Positions 1 to 9,540 of a stretch of DNA of 64,000 nucleotides are shown here, one piece after another. How positions within the stretch are numbered: position 1 is the stretch's first letter; every line of letters starts with the position of its first letter. Location: assembly GCA_937912225.1 (NCBI GenBank), contig CALDOJ010000033.1, positions 1 through 64,000 of the forward strand, written 5' to 3'. The notes beneath the pieces were generated by a model. That model searched no databases and was not told the DNA's origin. It saw only the letters and a program-made list of their open reading frames with translations. The stretch comes from Candidatus Woesearchaeota archaeon (GTDB lineage Archaea; Nanobdellota; Nanobdellia; Woesearchaeales; GCA-2686295). The position numbers and the translations under genes were made by a program.

Positions 1-1
1 T

Positions 2-469
2 AAAAAAATAAAAAATTACAAACAAGAAAAACTTGGAGAATTAATTAGACCTTCAGGTTATTTTAATCAAAAAGCTGAAAGATTAAAATTAATGGCAGAA
101 TTCTTAGATAAAAATAAAATTAAGAATTTAGAGAAATTAGAAACAACAAAATTAAGAAACATGTTGCTAGAACTTAAAGGTGTCGGACCAGAAACTGCAG
201 ATTCAATTCTTCTCTATGCTTTCAAAAAACCAATCTTTGTAATCGATACATATACTAAAAGAATTTTCTCAAGAATCGGATTAATTAAAGAAGGAACTTA
301 CGAATATTTTCAAGAAGCATTCCATAAAAATCTAAAACAAAACTTCATTGTTTTTAACGAGTATCATGCGTTAATTATAGAACTTGCGAAGAATAATTGT
401 AAAGTTAAACCTTTCTGCGAAGATTGTATTCTAAGAAAAGAATGTAAAAATAAAATTAAAAATAATTAA
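2..469 (+). CDS. nth: Endonuclease III-like DNA glycosylase (HhH-GPD plus FeS loop), 5' truncated by window edge
   Basis: Frame is open upstream of the ATG at 92 to the window edge (KKIKNYKQEKLGELIRPSGYFNQKAERLKLMAEF); LKGVGPETADSILLYAF hairpin motif, VIDTYTKRI, C-x5-C-x2-C-x5-C cluster. Confidence 0.85.
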   Translation, partial: KKIKNYKQEKLGELIRPSGYFNQKAERLKLMAEFLDKNKIKNLEKLETTKLRNMLLELKGVGPETADSILLYAFKKPIFVIDTYTKRIFSRIGLIKEGTYEYFQEAFHKNLKQNFIVFNEYHALIIELAKNNCKVKPFCEDCILRKECKNKIKNN

Positions 470-903
470 GAAGAACAGCAAACCGATTGTATATAATAAG
501 ACTCTGTAGGCCCGTTATATGAATCAGAACATGAAACTCTTATTGTATTCTCCAAACTAAATGCAAGATCTTCAGGGTTAGACACATCTGAAAAATATAC
601 TTCTGTACAAATATATGAATTTCCACAATGTAAATTCCCATTCAAATCCACATCGGACGTTGTCAACATAGAATCCACATGACAATTATTCAACATATCT
701 AAAACATCTTGTTTCGTAAATAACTCTTCGTTAATAGGAGCGTCAGGATCAGGATCTTCAACAGGAGTTCCTGGTTCACCAGGTTCTTCAATAATTATAG
801 GTTTTGGTGGTAAAGGTTGATTACCATAACAACCAGCTACTAACAGAACTACTAACATTAAAGCAAAAATTTGCATTATCTTTTTCATTAAAATACACCT
901 CAA
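466..903 (-). CDS. Putative lipoprotein; likely start at 888
   Basis: Signal peptide with lipobox LLVAGC; SD-like aggtg just upstream of the internal ATG. Confidence 0.65.
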   Translation of the reverse strand: MRCILMKKIMQIFALMLVVLLVAGCYGNQPLPPKPIIIEEPGEPGTPVEDPDPDAPINEELFTKQDVLDMLNNCHVDSMLTTSDVDLNGNLHCGNSYICTEVYFSDVSNPEDLAFSLENTIRVSCSDSYNGPTESYYIQSVCCSS

Positions 904-955
904 AATCTTGTTTTTTATTTTGTAGGTCCCAAAAATTTTATTTTTGTTGACCTCA
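896..955 (-). promoter_or_regulatory. Two-hairpin 5' leader element, copy 1
   Basis: CAAAAT(901-906)/ATTTTG(917-922), AGGTC(924-928)/GACCT(949-953) and CAAAAA/TTTTTG; similar leader at 47308-47364. Confidence 0.45.
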
Positions 956-1090
956 AAATAGTTTTTTTAATAGAGTAGTATTCTGAAATAACTACTTTAT
1001 ATATTTTGCCATTTCTAAATAACAAAAACATCAAGATTTATAAATTAACTATAGTTTCTAAGTATAAAACATTAAACAGAGGTTTTTATC

Positions 1091-1408
1091 ATGAAACAAA
1101 TAAACATTTCACAATTAGCACCAAACAATACAGACTATTTAAGATTAGAAAGAGTATTAAAAAAACTTAAAGCAGCTCTTAATTTAAAAGGACAAGGTTC
1201 TTTTTTAGCAACTAGTCAATACGATTTTCAAGTTCAAACTCACGATCAAAGAGTTGTTCAAATCACGCCTTTCGGAGAAAATTCAGAAATTTATGGTGTT
1301 GAAAAAATCGTTGATTCTCCACACAAAAGCAACACAAATATTCTTAAAGCACAAGAACAATGTTGGGAAGTTGGTGTTGGAAATACTTTGTATAGAATTA
1401 AACAATAA
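1091..1408 (+). CDS. Hypothetical protein, 105 aa
   Basis: Complete ORF with TATA-like upstream region. Confidence 0.55.
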   Translation: MKQINISQLAPNNTDYLRLERVLKKLKAALNLKGQGSFLATSQYDFQVQTHDQRVVQITPFGENSEIYGVEKIVDSPHKSNTNILKAQEQCWEVGVGNTLYRIKQ

Positions 1409-1470
1409 ATTCTTTATCAAAACAAAAATATTATAAACTCTCACTACTCAGAACTCTATTGAGGTGAGAA

Positions 1471-2673
1471 ATGACAGCGGCATTAGCAATTCTAACTAAT
1501 ATAGCAATAATTCTACTATTAGGTTTAGCTTGTACAATATTATCAAAAAAATTAAAAATTTCAAATGTTTTAATACTCATAGTTCTTGGTCTAATTCTCA
1601 AATCAATTAATTACAAAGGAAATCAACTATTTGAGTTCTCACCAACATTTTTGATAGCAATTTCCATTTTAGCTTTAGCGATGATTACTTTTGATGGAGC
1701 ATCAAGACTTAATTTGAAAGAATTCAACCAATTCTCAACAAACGCGGTAAAGTTAGTGTTCGGGTTCATATTAGCAAATACTGTTTTACTAACAATTTTT
1801 ACAAATTTATTATTCTATGAAACCTTCACGTTTAACACACTCATTTTCTCACTAATTTTTGCAGTAACTATGGCAGGAACTGACCCTGGAGCAGTATTTT
1901 CAATGTTAAGAGATAAGACTCACAAAGTTATACAAATGTTGAAGATAGAAGCAATTATGAACACACCAATAATTGTTTTAGTACCATTCATATTATTAGA
2001 TTTAGTCGTGGAAGCTGAAAATGCAACTATTCTTGAAAGTTTTGCATCACAAACAATTCCTTTTTTAAGACAAATAGTTGTTGGAATCGGAGCAGGAGTC
2101 ATCATTGGAATAGTTATTTTCAAAGCAATGAAGAACGCTTATGAACACAATCTTAGTCCATTAGGAATAATAACTGCAACATTACTATCATATATTTTAG
2201 CAGAAAACCTTGGAGGTAATGGTGTATTAAGTGTTGCAACGATGGGACTGTTATTCGGCAACATGTATGTGCGAAGAAAAATAACTCTTCAAGAATTCAG
2301 CTCAACATTATCAAATAGTTTAGAAATATTAGTTTTTGTATTACTAGGATTCTTAATCAATATTGAATTAAGCTTAGTATTCATTGCAAAATCATTAGTA
2401 TTATTTGTAATTTTAGTCATTTCAAGAAAATTAGCAGTATTCACAGTTCTAAGAAATAAAGATTATACTTGGAAACAAATGACTTTCATGGCTTTAAATA
2501 TGCCGAAAGGAATGGCAGTTGCAGTAGTTGCATTTTCATTTACGTTTCAAAATATTCCAGGACTTAACATAATACTTGACTTAATGTTAATGTTCATATT
2601 GTACTCATTAATATTATCATCAATAATTGATAGATTCTCAAAACATTTCATCAATCTAGAACTTGAAGCTTAA
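1471..2673 (+). CDS. Cation:proton antiporter (CPA1/NhaP-like)
   Basis: About 12 hydrophobic segments; TMAGTDPGAVFSMLRD and NMPKGMAVAVVAF motifs; SD gaggtga. Confidence 0.8.
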   Translation: MTAALAILTNIAIILLLGLACTILSKKLKISNVLILIVLGLILKSINYKGNQLFEFSPTFLIAISILALAMITFDGASRLNLKEFNQFSTNAVKLVFGFILANTVLLTIFTNLLFYETFTFNTLIFSLIFAVTMAGTDPGAVFSMLRDKTHKVIQMLKIEAIMNTPIIVLVPFILLDLVVEAENATILESFASQTIPFLRQIVVGIGAGVIIGIVIFKAMKNAYEHNLSPLGIITATLLSYILAENLGGNGVLSVATMGLLFGNMYVRRKITLQEFSSTLSNSLEILVFVLLGFLINIELSLVFIAKSLVLFVILVISRKLAVFTVLRNKDYTWKQMTFMALNMPKGMAVAVVAFSFTFQNIPGLNIILDLMLMFILYSLILSSIIDRFSKHFINLELEA

Positions 2674-2676
2674 AGC

Positions 2677-3432
2677 TTATTTCTTTGCATTCTCCCACAT
2701 GAATTCAAAGTAGCTTCTATAACTATCTGCTGCAGCTTTATTATCTATTAGTACTGCTTCAGGTGTTTCTGACCAGATTATAATCGCAATTTTATTTCCA
2801 AAAATATTTGTTACAACATTTGATCTTACTTCTTTTGGAACTATTCTTATAGTCGAAGTTAAAGAAGGTTTTTCACCTCTTTTTTGTCTTACAATACTTC
2901 TAACTTTTATTTTTTTTTCTTCTAACTGTCTTACAAATTGAGGTGCATAATATGGCATTCTATGTGCGAATTGTCCTTCAGAACCAAACATTAAATTCTC
3001 ATTTCCTTCACGTAAAATATCTTGAAAAACCGTTTTAACACCCTTATAACCTCTAAACAAAGTAACGTTTTCTTTTTCTTTTGTTTGTTTATATAAACCT
3101 TCAAGTTGAGGAATCACTAATTTTGCAAGTTCTTCTTTTTCTTTAAAATAATCAATTATTTTATTAGGATTTGCTGGCGAATAAACTTTTCTATTTGCTT
3201 CAACAACATAAGATATGATTCCTTTTTCAAGTAAAGATTTCAAAGCGTTATAGACACTAGACCTGTCCATCATGGTTTCTTTTGCAATCCTTCCTGCCAT
3301 TGTAGAACCTATTTTTATAAGAATCAAATAAACTTTTATTTCATTTTTTGTTAAGTTAAGTTTTTCTAAATTTTCATAAATATCCATTTTATAGAGATTG
3401 TTTTTTGAATCTTCCATCGTATTTCGCCTCAC
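2677..3432 (-). CDS. TrmB-family transcriptional regulator
   Basis: N-terminal HTH (LTKNEIKVYLILIKIGSTMAGRIAKETMMDRSSVYNALKSLLEKG) plus TrmB C-terminal region; likely start 3417. Confidence 0.8.
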   Translation of the reverse strand: MRRNTMEDSKNNLYKMDIYENLEKLNLTKNEIKVYLILIKIGSTMAGRIAKETMMDRSSVYNALKSLLEKGIISYVVEANRKVYSPANPNKIIDYFKEKEELAKLVIPQLEGLYKQTKEKENVTLFRGYKGVKTVFQDILREGNENLMFGSEGQFAHRMPYYAPQFVRQLEEKKIKVRSIVRQKRGEKPSLTSTIRIVPKEVRSNVVTNIFGNKIAIIIWSETPEAVLIDNKAAADSYRSYFEFMWENAKK

Positions 3433-3895
3433 CTTTACATTCTTGTATTATTAACTGACAAATTTTAGTTCCTGCTTTAAGCAATAATGGTTTATTGCTC
3501 GCATTGAATATTTCTAGAACTTGTTTATTATCTATTCCTGGTTGAAGAAAGGATGCAGTTATGTGAACACTTAAGCCAAGTCTTGCAAATCTACTTCTGC
3601 CTTGTAACCAACCACACATATTTTCTGGCAAAGTAATTTTCTCTTTTGTAATTGCTAAAACGAATTCATTAGGATGCAACAAGTATTGATCCGTTTCAAT
3701 CATTTTAGTATAGTCTTCAAAGTTAACTTCATCAGTCACATTTATTTGAGCAACCTCCTCTTTGAAATATCTGAACTGATTATCAAGAGTTAAATCAATC
3801 GATGCAGGTCCGATGGCTTCTTCATTTATTAGGGTGATTTTTATTTTTTTTTCTTTGATTGCTTTTTTTAGCTCGTTCTTTGTTAGTATTGACAT
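3389..3895 (-). CDS. dcd: dCTP deaminase / dUTPase-like
   Basis: MSILTKNELKKAIKEKKIKI...GPASIDLTLDNQF, GRSRFARLGLSVHITASFLQPGID; start corrected from 3958. Confidence 0.85.
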   Translation of the reverse strand: MSILTKNELKKAIKEKKIKITLINEEAIGPASIDLTLDNQFRYFKEEVAQINVTDEVNFEDYTKMIETDQYLLHPNEFVLAITKEKITLPENMCGWLQGRSRFARLGLSVHITASFLQPGIDNKQVLEIFNASNKPLLLKAGTKICQLIIQECKGEAKYDGRFKKQSL

Positions 3896-3932
3896 TTTAT
3901 ATGTAAAGAGTATTAAAGTATTTAAATATTCC

Positions 3933-3955
3933 TGTTGTAGAATATTCTTCAACAA
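3933..3955. repeat. Left copy of 23-bp inverted near-palindrome (tgttgtagaatattcttcaacaa)
   Basis: Exact reverse complement of 5556-5578. Confidence 0.8.
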
Positions 3956-4045
3956 CATTTTATATAAAAAATTTTGATTCTAAGATCCAAAACAAAAAAG
4001 GTGCTCAAAAACAAATTGTTTGGCACCAAAAAAAGGTGATACAGA

Positions 4046-4372
4046 ATGAAACCAGAAATAAAACAAATACTACCAACACACATCGAATTAATATACGAAT
4101 TCGAAGGAAGCAGATTTTCAGGCACAATGAAAGCAAAAGAAGCAAGAATAAACGAAATAAAAGGATGCAAAGACGAATACGAACTAATAACAAAATACAA
4201 CGAACCAGTATGCATCAAACCAACAAACGAACCAGAAGGATGGGAAACATTCATACAACATGAATATGAAAAAAGAACCCTACTGTCCTACAAACGAAGA
4301 GAAACACCAACAATAAAAGACTTAGGACCAATAGGCGAAGAATACGAAATATACAAGTTTAACTTTAACTAA
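4046..4372 (+). CDS. Hypothetical protein, 108 aa
   Basis: ORF with SD aggtg; its C-terminal 26 aa recur as a fragment at 5461-5541. Confidence 0.6.
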   Translation: MKPEIKQILPTHIELIYEFEGSRFSGTMKAKEARINEIKGCKDEYELITKYNEPVCIKPTNEPEGWETFIQHEYEKRTLLSYKRRETPTIKDLGPIGEEYEIYKFNFN

Positions 4373-4402
4373 ACAAAAGAAAAAAACTTAGAGGTAAACA
4401 AA

Positions 4403-4663
4403 ATGGAAAAAAGCAAAGATGGATTGGATTTATTGCTTGTAGCAGAATCATTAGCAACACTTCCAAAAATTGAAATAAATAAAACAAAAAGAGGATATTC
4501 TTTTGCAAAACAAGGAATATTAGGATCGCCTTGGATGGGACCAGAAGTTGACATCGAAAAAGAAATTGTTTCATGGATAACTTCAACATACATAAAAGAA
4601 ATTAAAGAAAACATATACCAACAATTGCAACTTGGAAAAGATTTAGGTTATTTGTTTAAATAA
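4403..4663 (+). CDS. Hypothetical protein, 86 aa
   Basis: ORF with SD-like gaggt. Confidence 0.55.
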   Translation: MEKSKDGLDLLLVAESLATLPKIEINKTKRGYSFAKQGILGSPWMGPEVDIEKEIVSWITSTYIKEIKENIYQQLQLGKDLGYLFK

Positions 4664-4682
4664 AAAATAAACGCAAAATAAA

Positions 4683-5447
4683 ATGGGAAAAATGAAAAGA
4701 CAAAAAATCACTCCTGCAATGATGATAGAAAGATGGGAAAAAATAGATGCTCAGATTGGAACAACAAGAGGTTTTGACGGAGAATACCCCGAACTTAGAG
4801 AATTATTCTCAGAAATAACATTCGAAGAAATACAACAATTTCATAAAAAACATTGTTCACTCAAACGAAAACTTAGCGGAGGAATCTACTCTTCTACATG
4901 GAAACGTAAAGATTGCGATGAAGAAGGACACATGGAATGGTTTCAAAAAAGATATGGTAATGAGATAAAATATTTTGGAACAAAAATATATAGACCGATG
5001 GAACGGATAAAAATTTTCTCAAATATGTTAGCAAAAAGTCAATCAGACAAAGATTGCAAAGAGTACCACACAATCATCAAAACAACAAAACAATATTTAG
5101 ATAAACTAATTTTAGAAACACCACTCTTAATCAGCCTCGAATGGTGCCTCCCAGAATATATAGAAACAAGAACAAGAAGATACCCTGGAGCAACAGACAA
5201 CTTCGGAGACAACGACGGAGAATGGTACGAACGAACAAACACAACTGCTGGAAGAAACTCAGGCCCTACATGGAAAGAATACCTCAAAAGAGAACCATTT
5301 GAAAAACTAGTAGAAAAAAGAAAAAACGCTCTGGAAACTATTCTTGCAATAAACTGGGAAAATAAAAAAGACAAAGAAATAATCAAAGGATATGAATCAA
5401 GAATGAATGAAACAATAAGCAACAATAATCCTTTAGCTTTAGGATAA
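4683..5447 (+). CDS. Hypothetical protein, 254 aa
   Basis: Long ORF, no recognised domain. Confidence 0.6.
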   Translation: MGKMKRQKITPAMMIERWEKIDAQIGTTRGFDGEYPELRELFSEITFEEIQQFHKKHCSLKRKLSGGIYSSTWKRKDCDEEGHMEWFQKRYGNEIKYFGTKIYRPMERIKIFSNMLAKSQSDKDCKEYHTIIKTTKQYLDKLILETPLLISLEWCLPEYIETRTRRYPGATDNFGDNDGEWYERTNTTAGRNSGPTWKEYLKREPFEKLVEKRKNALETILAINWENKKDKEIIKGYESRMNETISNNNPLALG

Positions 5448-5460
5448 TAAACACTCTCAC

Positions 5461-5541
5461 ACAAAAAGAGAAACGCCAATAATAAAAGACTCAGGACTAA
5501 TAGGAAAAAAATATGAATTATACAAGTTCAACTTCGACTAA
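5461..5541 (+). pseudogene. Truncated paralog of the 3' end of the 4046-4372 gene
   Basis: TKRETPIIKDSGLIGKKYELYKFNFD* versus YKRRETPTIKDLGPIGEEYEIYKFNFN*. Confidence 0.7.
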
Positions 5542-5555
5542 GAACAAAAAGAAAC

Positions 5556-5578
5556 TTGTTGAAGAATATTCTACAACA
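5556..5578. repeat. Right copy of 23-bp inverted near-palindrome
   Basis: Exact inverted match to 3933-3955. Confidence 0.8.
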
Positions 5579-5703
5579 AAGATTAATATACTGGTTTCAC
5601 CTAACAATACTAAAATGAACGACTACCAAAGAATTCAAATGTTTAACCTAGCCCAAGAATGGGCTCGTGAAAAACAACAAATAAAAGAATAAAAGGCAAA
5701 AAA

Positions 5704-5799
5704 ATGACGATGACAAACGGCTTACACAAATCATTCACAATGAGCATAGACGAAGATTATTATAACGAAATAAAACAATACGAAAAAAAAGGCGAATAA
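5704..5799 (+). CDS. Candidate microprotein, 31 aa
   Basis: MTMTNGLHKSFTMSIDEDYYNEIKQYEKKGE*; below ORF-track cutoff. Confidence 0.3.
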   Translation: MTMTNGLHKSFTMSIDEDYYNEIKQYEKKGE

Positions 5800-5802
5800 A
5801 AA

Positions 5803-5949
5803 ATGTACGAAGAAGAAAAAATCATCTGTAAACTGATAGCAACAGGCCAAATAAGCCAAGAATTTTCAGACGGTTACTTTATAGGATACAAAGATAGGTC
5901 TGGAGCAGTTTTTTCAGATGAAAAAGAACTAAAGGATTTGTTCAGATAA
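5803..5949 (+). CDS. Candidate microprotein, 48 aa
   Basis: MYEEEKIICKLIATGQISQEFSDGYFIGYKDRSGAVFSDEKELKDLFR*; starts 3 nt after the previous stop. Confidence 0.4.
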   Translation: MYEEEKIICKLIATGQISQEFSDGYFIGYKDRSGAVFSDEKELKDLFR

Positions 5950-6012
5950 AAAAAGAATTAAAGCCATAAACAATTCTTGATTACAAAATAATATTTAGAA
6001 AGTATTAATCAA

Positions 6013-6612
6013 TTATTTTTTCCAAGAATCATACTCAAAAATATTTACGCCAAATTCTTTTAAGTGAGAATATAATTTATTAACAGGTAAACCAACAATA
6101 TTAGAATAAGAACCCGTAATTCGTTCAATAAAAATACTCCCCATGCCCTGAATTGCAAAAGAACCGGCTTTGTCAAGCAGTTCACCAGATGCAATATAAG
6201 CATTTATTTCATCATCAGATAATTCTTTTATTTTAACAGTACTTACTTCAAAATCAACAATTTCTTTTTTCAATTCAACATCAATAATACAAATACCTGA
6301 ATAAACTTCAATATTTTTTCCTGAAATAAGTTTTAAAGCATTATAAGCATCTGATTCATCTTTTGGTTTTCCAAGTTTTTTATTTTCAAAAACAACAAAT
6401 GTATCAACACCAATCACAATTCCAGATTTGACTCTTTTTGCAACATCTTCCGCTTTACCTTTTGCAAGTTTCATAATGAGTTCATAAGGTGGTAAAGGTT
6501 CAGTCATATCTTCTTCATAACTGCTAGGAATAATCTCAAATTCCAAACCCATTTTTTCAAGCAACTCTTTTCTTCGAGGACTAGAGGATGCAAGAATTAT
6601 TTTAGAGCCCAT
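6013..6612 (-). CDS. maf: Maf-like nucleotide pyrophosphatase
   Basis: ILASSSPRRKELLEKMG, GVDTFV, DKAGSFAIQG motifs. Confidence 0.9.
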   Translation of the reverse strand: MGSKIILASSSPRRKELLEKMGLEFEIIPSSYEEDMTEPLPPYELIMKLAKGKAEDVAKRVKSGIVIGVDTFVVFENKKLGKPKDESDAYNALKLISGKNIEVYSGICIIDVELKKEIVDFEVSTVKIKELSDDEINAYIASGELLDKAGSFAIQGMGSIFIERITGSYSNIVGLPVNKLYSHLKEFGVNIFEYDSWKK

Positions 6613-6613
6613 T

Positions 6614-7291
6614 TTAATTAATAATTGTTCCTTTAAACTTTTTACCAGAAAGTATTTTTTCTAAGTTTTTCAAATCTTTGCCATTTGCAATAACAACTTT
6701 CAAATCAAGTTTTTCAGCTTCTTTACTCGCAATAGGATCAAAAGGCATGTTCAAACCAGGATCCCATTTAGAACCAACAATTTTTCTAAAAGCTTTCCAA
6801 GACAATTTTTCAATTTTCTTAGCGTCTTCAAATTTTCGAGGATCTTTGTCATAAACATATTCAACATTAGAAAGATTAATCAAAGTTTTAACACCAAGAT
6901 TCTTAGCTAATAATACTGCATCAAAATCAGTGCTACAACCAGGTTTCCAACCAGCAGCAACCAATATTTGTTTTTCAAATTTAATTTTAGAAGTTGGATT
7001 CTTAATAACAGGAGTGTGAGCAACATCTCTAAAAATCGTTCTAATTAAATGAGCATTTAATCTTGTTGAATGAATTCCCAACCAATCAAGGTCTTCAGGA
7101 TGTAAGTTTCGAATTTTATTAGCCGCATCCATGTATTTTCTTGCAGTTCGTCCACCACCAGAAATTAAAATGAATCGATTACCAAAAGTTATATGTTTTA
7201 AGATTATTTTACGAAAACTCTTTAAGAATTCAACATCAATATTATCAGGGACAATTAATGAACCACCAAGACTTATAACAAAAGTTTCCAT
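6614..7291 (-). CDS. pyrH: UMP kinase, archaeal type
   Basis: VISLGGSLIVP, ISGGGRTAR, GCSTDFDAVLLA, LSNVEYVYDKDPR. Confidence 0.88.
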   Translation of the reverse strand: METFVISLGGSLIVPDNIDVEFLKSFRKIILKHITFGNRFILISGGGRTARKYMDAANKIRNLHPEDLDWLGIHSTRLNAHLIRTIFRDVAHTPVIKNPTSKIKFEKQILVAAGWKPGCSTDFDAVLLAKNLGVKTLINLSNVEYVYDKDPRKFEDAKKIEKLSWKAFRKIVGSKWDPGLNMPFDPIASKEAEKLDLKVVIANGKDLKNLEKILSGKKFKGTIIN

Positions 7292-7349
7292 GAAAGTAAT
7301 TCAGAAGAACTAGTTAATAAATATTCTTATTAGAGCTTTATATGTTAAA

Positions 7350-7895
7350 CTATTTCAAATATAACTGCAATAATTTTTTACCTTTCTTTTTCGAATTATT
7401 TATACCTGCTTCCAGTTCTTGTGCAGTTGTATATACCGTAGTTACATATCCTAATGCATCTAACACTTCTAAAACAGGCAAAGGATCAACACCAGTCAAA
7501 TTATTATAATAAACATTTCCTGCAAGAGTAACTCGAGGTATTTCTTGATATAATTTAATTTTTTTCCTAAAAGATCCAGGTTCAAAACCCACCATTTCAA
7601 AATTTTCATCATCCCATCCAGAATATATTGAACGATAAGGAGAACTTACATAAAAGTCAAGTGAAAAAGATTCTGGTTTTGAAACCCAAATAGAACCTGT
7701 TGAAGTACGTTTCAATTTATAACCGCCTTCTTTAAAACTAGAATGTATAGAATCAAAATTTTCACTCCTCAAAGTATCTAATTCATAATCAAACTGAATA
7801 TATTTATTCTTGCCACGTGGTCTAGATTTACCAGGAGTTATATAACCTTCTAAGGCATCAGTTCCAGTTATTATTTGTCTAAATTCTATATGCAT
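7350..7895 (-). CDS. Tandem paralog family member 5 (hypothetical)
   Basis: Shared motifs: IWVSKPESFSLDF, Y..LTGVDPLPVLEVLDALGYVTTVYTTAQELEAG. Confidence 0.7.
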   Translation of the reverse strand: MHIEFRQIITGTDALEGYITPGKSRPRGKNKYIQFDYELDTLRSENFDSIHSSFKEGGYKLKRTSTGSIWVSKPESFSLDFYVSSPYRSIYSGWDDENFEMVGFEPGSFRKKIKLYQEIPRVTLAGNVYYNNLTGVDPLPVLEVLDALGYVTTVYTTAQELEAGINNSKKKGKKLLQLYLK

Positions 7896-7900
7896 TTTTA

Positions 7901-8437
7901 TTACTCCTCAAATAATTTAGAACCTCTATTTCTCTCTCGTTTCACTGCCTCTTCTAATTCTCGAGATGTAGTAGTCACTTTAGTTGCATAACCTAACGAA
8001 TCTAATAATTTTAATACTGAAATAGGATCTACTTTTGTTAATCTTTCAAAATAAATATCTCCGAATAATTTAACTAAAGGAACTTCTTGATAATAAATAA
8101 CAGGATTTTTAAAAAAACCAGCCGGCTCACTACCTACTTTCTCATATCGATTATTTGAACTCATCCAAAAATCTGAATCCCAAGTTTGTATTTTAAAACT
8201 CATAGAAAAAGGCTCTGGTTCAGAAACCCAGAAATTATTTGATGTAGAACGATGTAATTTATAACCAGCATTTTCAAAACAAGATTGTATAGAATCTAAA
8301 CTATCATTTATAATTTCAGCAGAATCATAACTAAAATTAAAGTATTTTTTGTCTTCATTCATGTAAGGTTCTTTAGGAGTTAAATATTTACTTAAGTCAT
8401 CCTCTCCTCTTATCGTTTTATTAAAATGTATATTCAT
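7901..8437 (-). CDS. Tandem paralog family member 4 (hypothetical)
   Basis: FWVSEPEPFSMSF, ERLTKVDPISVLKLLDSLGYATKVTTTSRELEEA. Confidence 0.7.
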   Translation of the reverse strand: MNIHFNKTIRGEDDLSKYLTPKEPYMNEDKKYFNFSYDSAEIINDSLDSIQSCFENAGYKLHRSTSNNFWVSEPEPFSMSFKIQTWDSDFWMSSNNRYEKVGSEPAGFFKNPVIYYQEVPLVKLFGDIYFERLTKVDPISVLKLLDSLGYATKVTTTSRELEEAVKRERNRGSKLFEE

Positions 8438-8979
8438 TTTTTTTTAGCAAATTCTTTGTTTAACTTTTTTATTAAACTAGAAGCATTTTCATTAGCTTGA
8501 AGCACCCCAGTTTCTAATTCTTGAGAAGTAGTTTTTATTGTAGACGAATAACCTAATCCTTTTAATAATTTTAAAATAGACACAGGGTCAATACCAAATA
8601 ATCTTTCATAATTAATTTGACCAGAAAAATGAACATCGGGAATTACTTGCATCATCGGGATTTCTTTTTTACGAATACCCACCCGTTCAACACCAACTTT
8701 TTCCCAACTTCGTCTATAATCATAATGAGTTAAATTAAAATTCATTGCAAATGATTCAGGATTAAAAACCCATAAATCATTATTAGAAGCAGAAACATAC
8801 TCAAAACCATTCTCTTCAAGAGAAGCTTTAATCGAGTCAAAAGCATCTTTTTCTATATTATTAGAATCATAATCAAACATAAAAAATTTCTTAGTACGGC
8901 CCATTTCAGGCTCCTTAGAAGTTAAATACTTTTCAAGGTTATCTAACCCATATATTGATTTGTGAAATTCTATTTTCAT
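8434..8979 (-). CDS. Tandem paralog family member 3 (hypothetical)
   Basis: LWVFNPESFAMNF, ERLFGIDPVSILKLLKGLGYSSTIKTTSQELETG; 4-nt overlap with neighbour. Confidence 0.7.
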   Translation of the reverse strand: MKIEFHKSIYGLDNLEKYLTSKEPEMGRTKKFFMFDYDSNNIEKDAFDSIKASLEENGFEYVSASNNDLWVFNPESFAMNFNLTHYDYRRSWEKVGVERVGIRKKEIPMMQVIPDVHFSGQINYERLFGIDPVSILKLLKGLGYSSTIKTTSQELETGVLQANENASSLIKKLNKEFAKKK

Positions 8980-9536
8980 TTTTCTTCAAATAATTTATGA
9001 CCTGCTTTATTTGCTCTTTCTACTGCTTCTTGAAGTTCTTCTGAAGTCGTTTCAACTTTAGCAGAATATCCTAATTTTTTCAACATATCCAATACAGGAA
9101 TAGGATCGACTCCCATTAATCTTTCATATTTAATTGTTCCACTTAAATCGGCAACAGGAATTTCCTGAAGAATAGGTTTGCTTGTTTTAAAAATTCCATC
9201 ATGTTTCATACCTACAGTTTCAAATTCACAATACTCAACTTTAGCCCAACTAGAAGTATAATTATTAGTACTAACAGAAAAACTTAATGAGAAAGGTTCT
9301 GGATCAGATACCCAAATAGAATTATTTGCAGTAAGTCGAAAATTATACTCTTTGTTCTGAAAATATTTTTGAAAAAAACCCAATCCATATTCCAAAATAG
9401 CACTTGTATCATAATCACAAAAATAATACTCTTTCCGTTTATAAACCTCAGAATTTCTAGAAGTTACAAAACCTTCTAAATTATCAACTCCTCGTATTTC
9501 TTTTTCAAATTGTATAAACATATTTATCTCGTCCAC
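8976..9536 (-). CDS. Tandem paralog family member 2 (hypothetical)
   Basis: IWVSDPEPFSLSF, ERLMGVDPIPVLDMLKKLGYSAKVETTSEELQEA. Confidence 0.7.
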   Translation of the reverse strand: MDEINMFIQFEKEIRGVDNLEGFVTSRNSEVYKRKEYYFCDYDTSAILEYGLGFFQKYFQNKEYNFRLTANNSIWVSDPEPFSLSFSVSTNNYTSSWAKVEYCEFETVGMKHDGIFKTSKPILQEIPVADLSGTIKYERLMGVDPIPVLDMLKKLGYSAKVETTSEELQEAVERANKAGHKLFEEK

Positions 9537-9540
9537 ATAA

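Noticed and set aside
3949-4254. ORFs on the minus strand (3949-4254, 4005-4193) and + frame 4036-4263
   Set aside because: Antisense or out-of-frame shadows of the 4046-4372 gene; low-complexity translations
3933-5578. Classical IS element
   Set aside because: Inverted repeats present, but no transposase-like ORF and no clear target-site duplication
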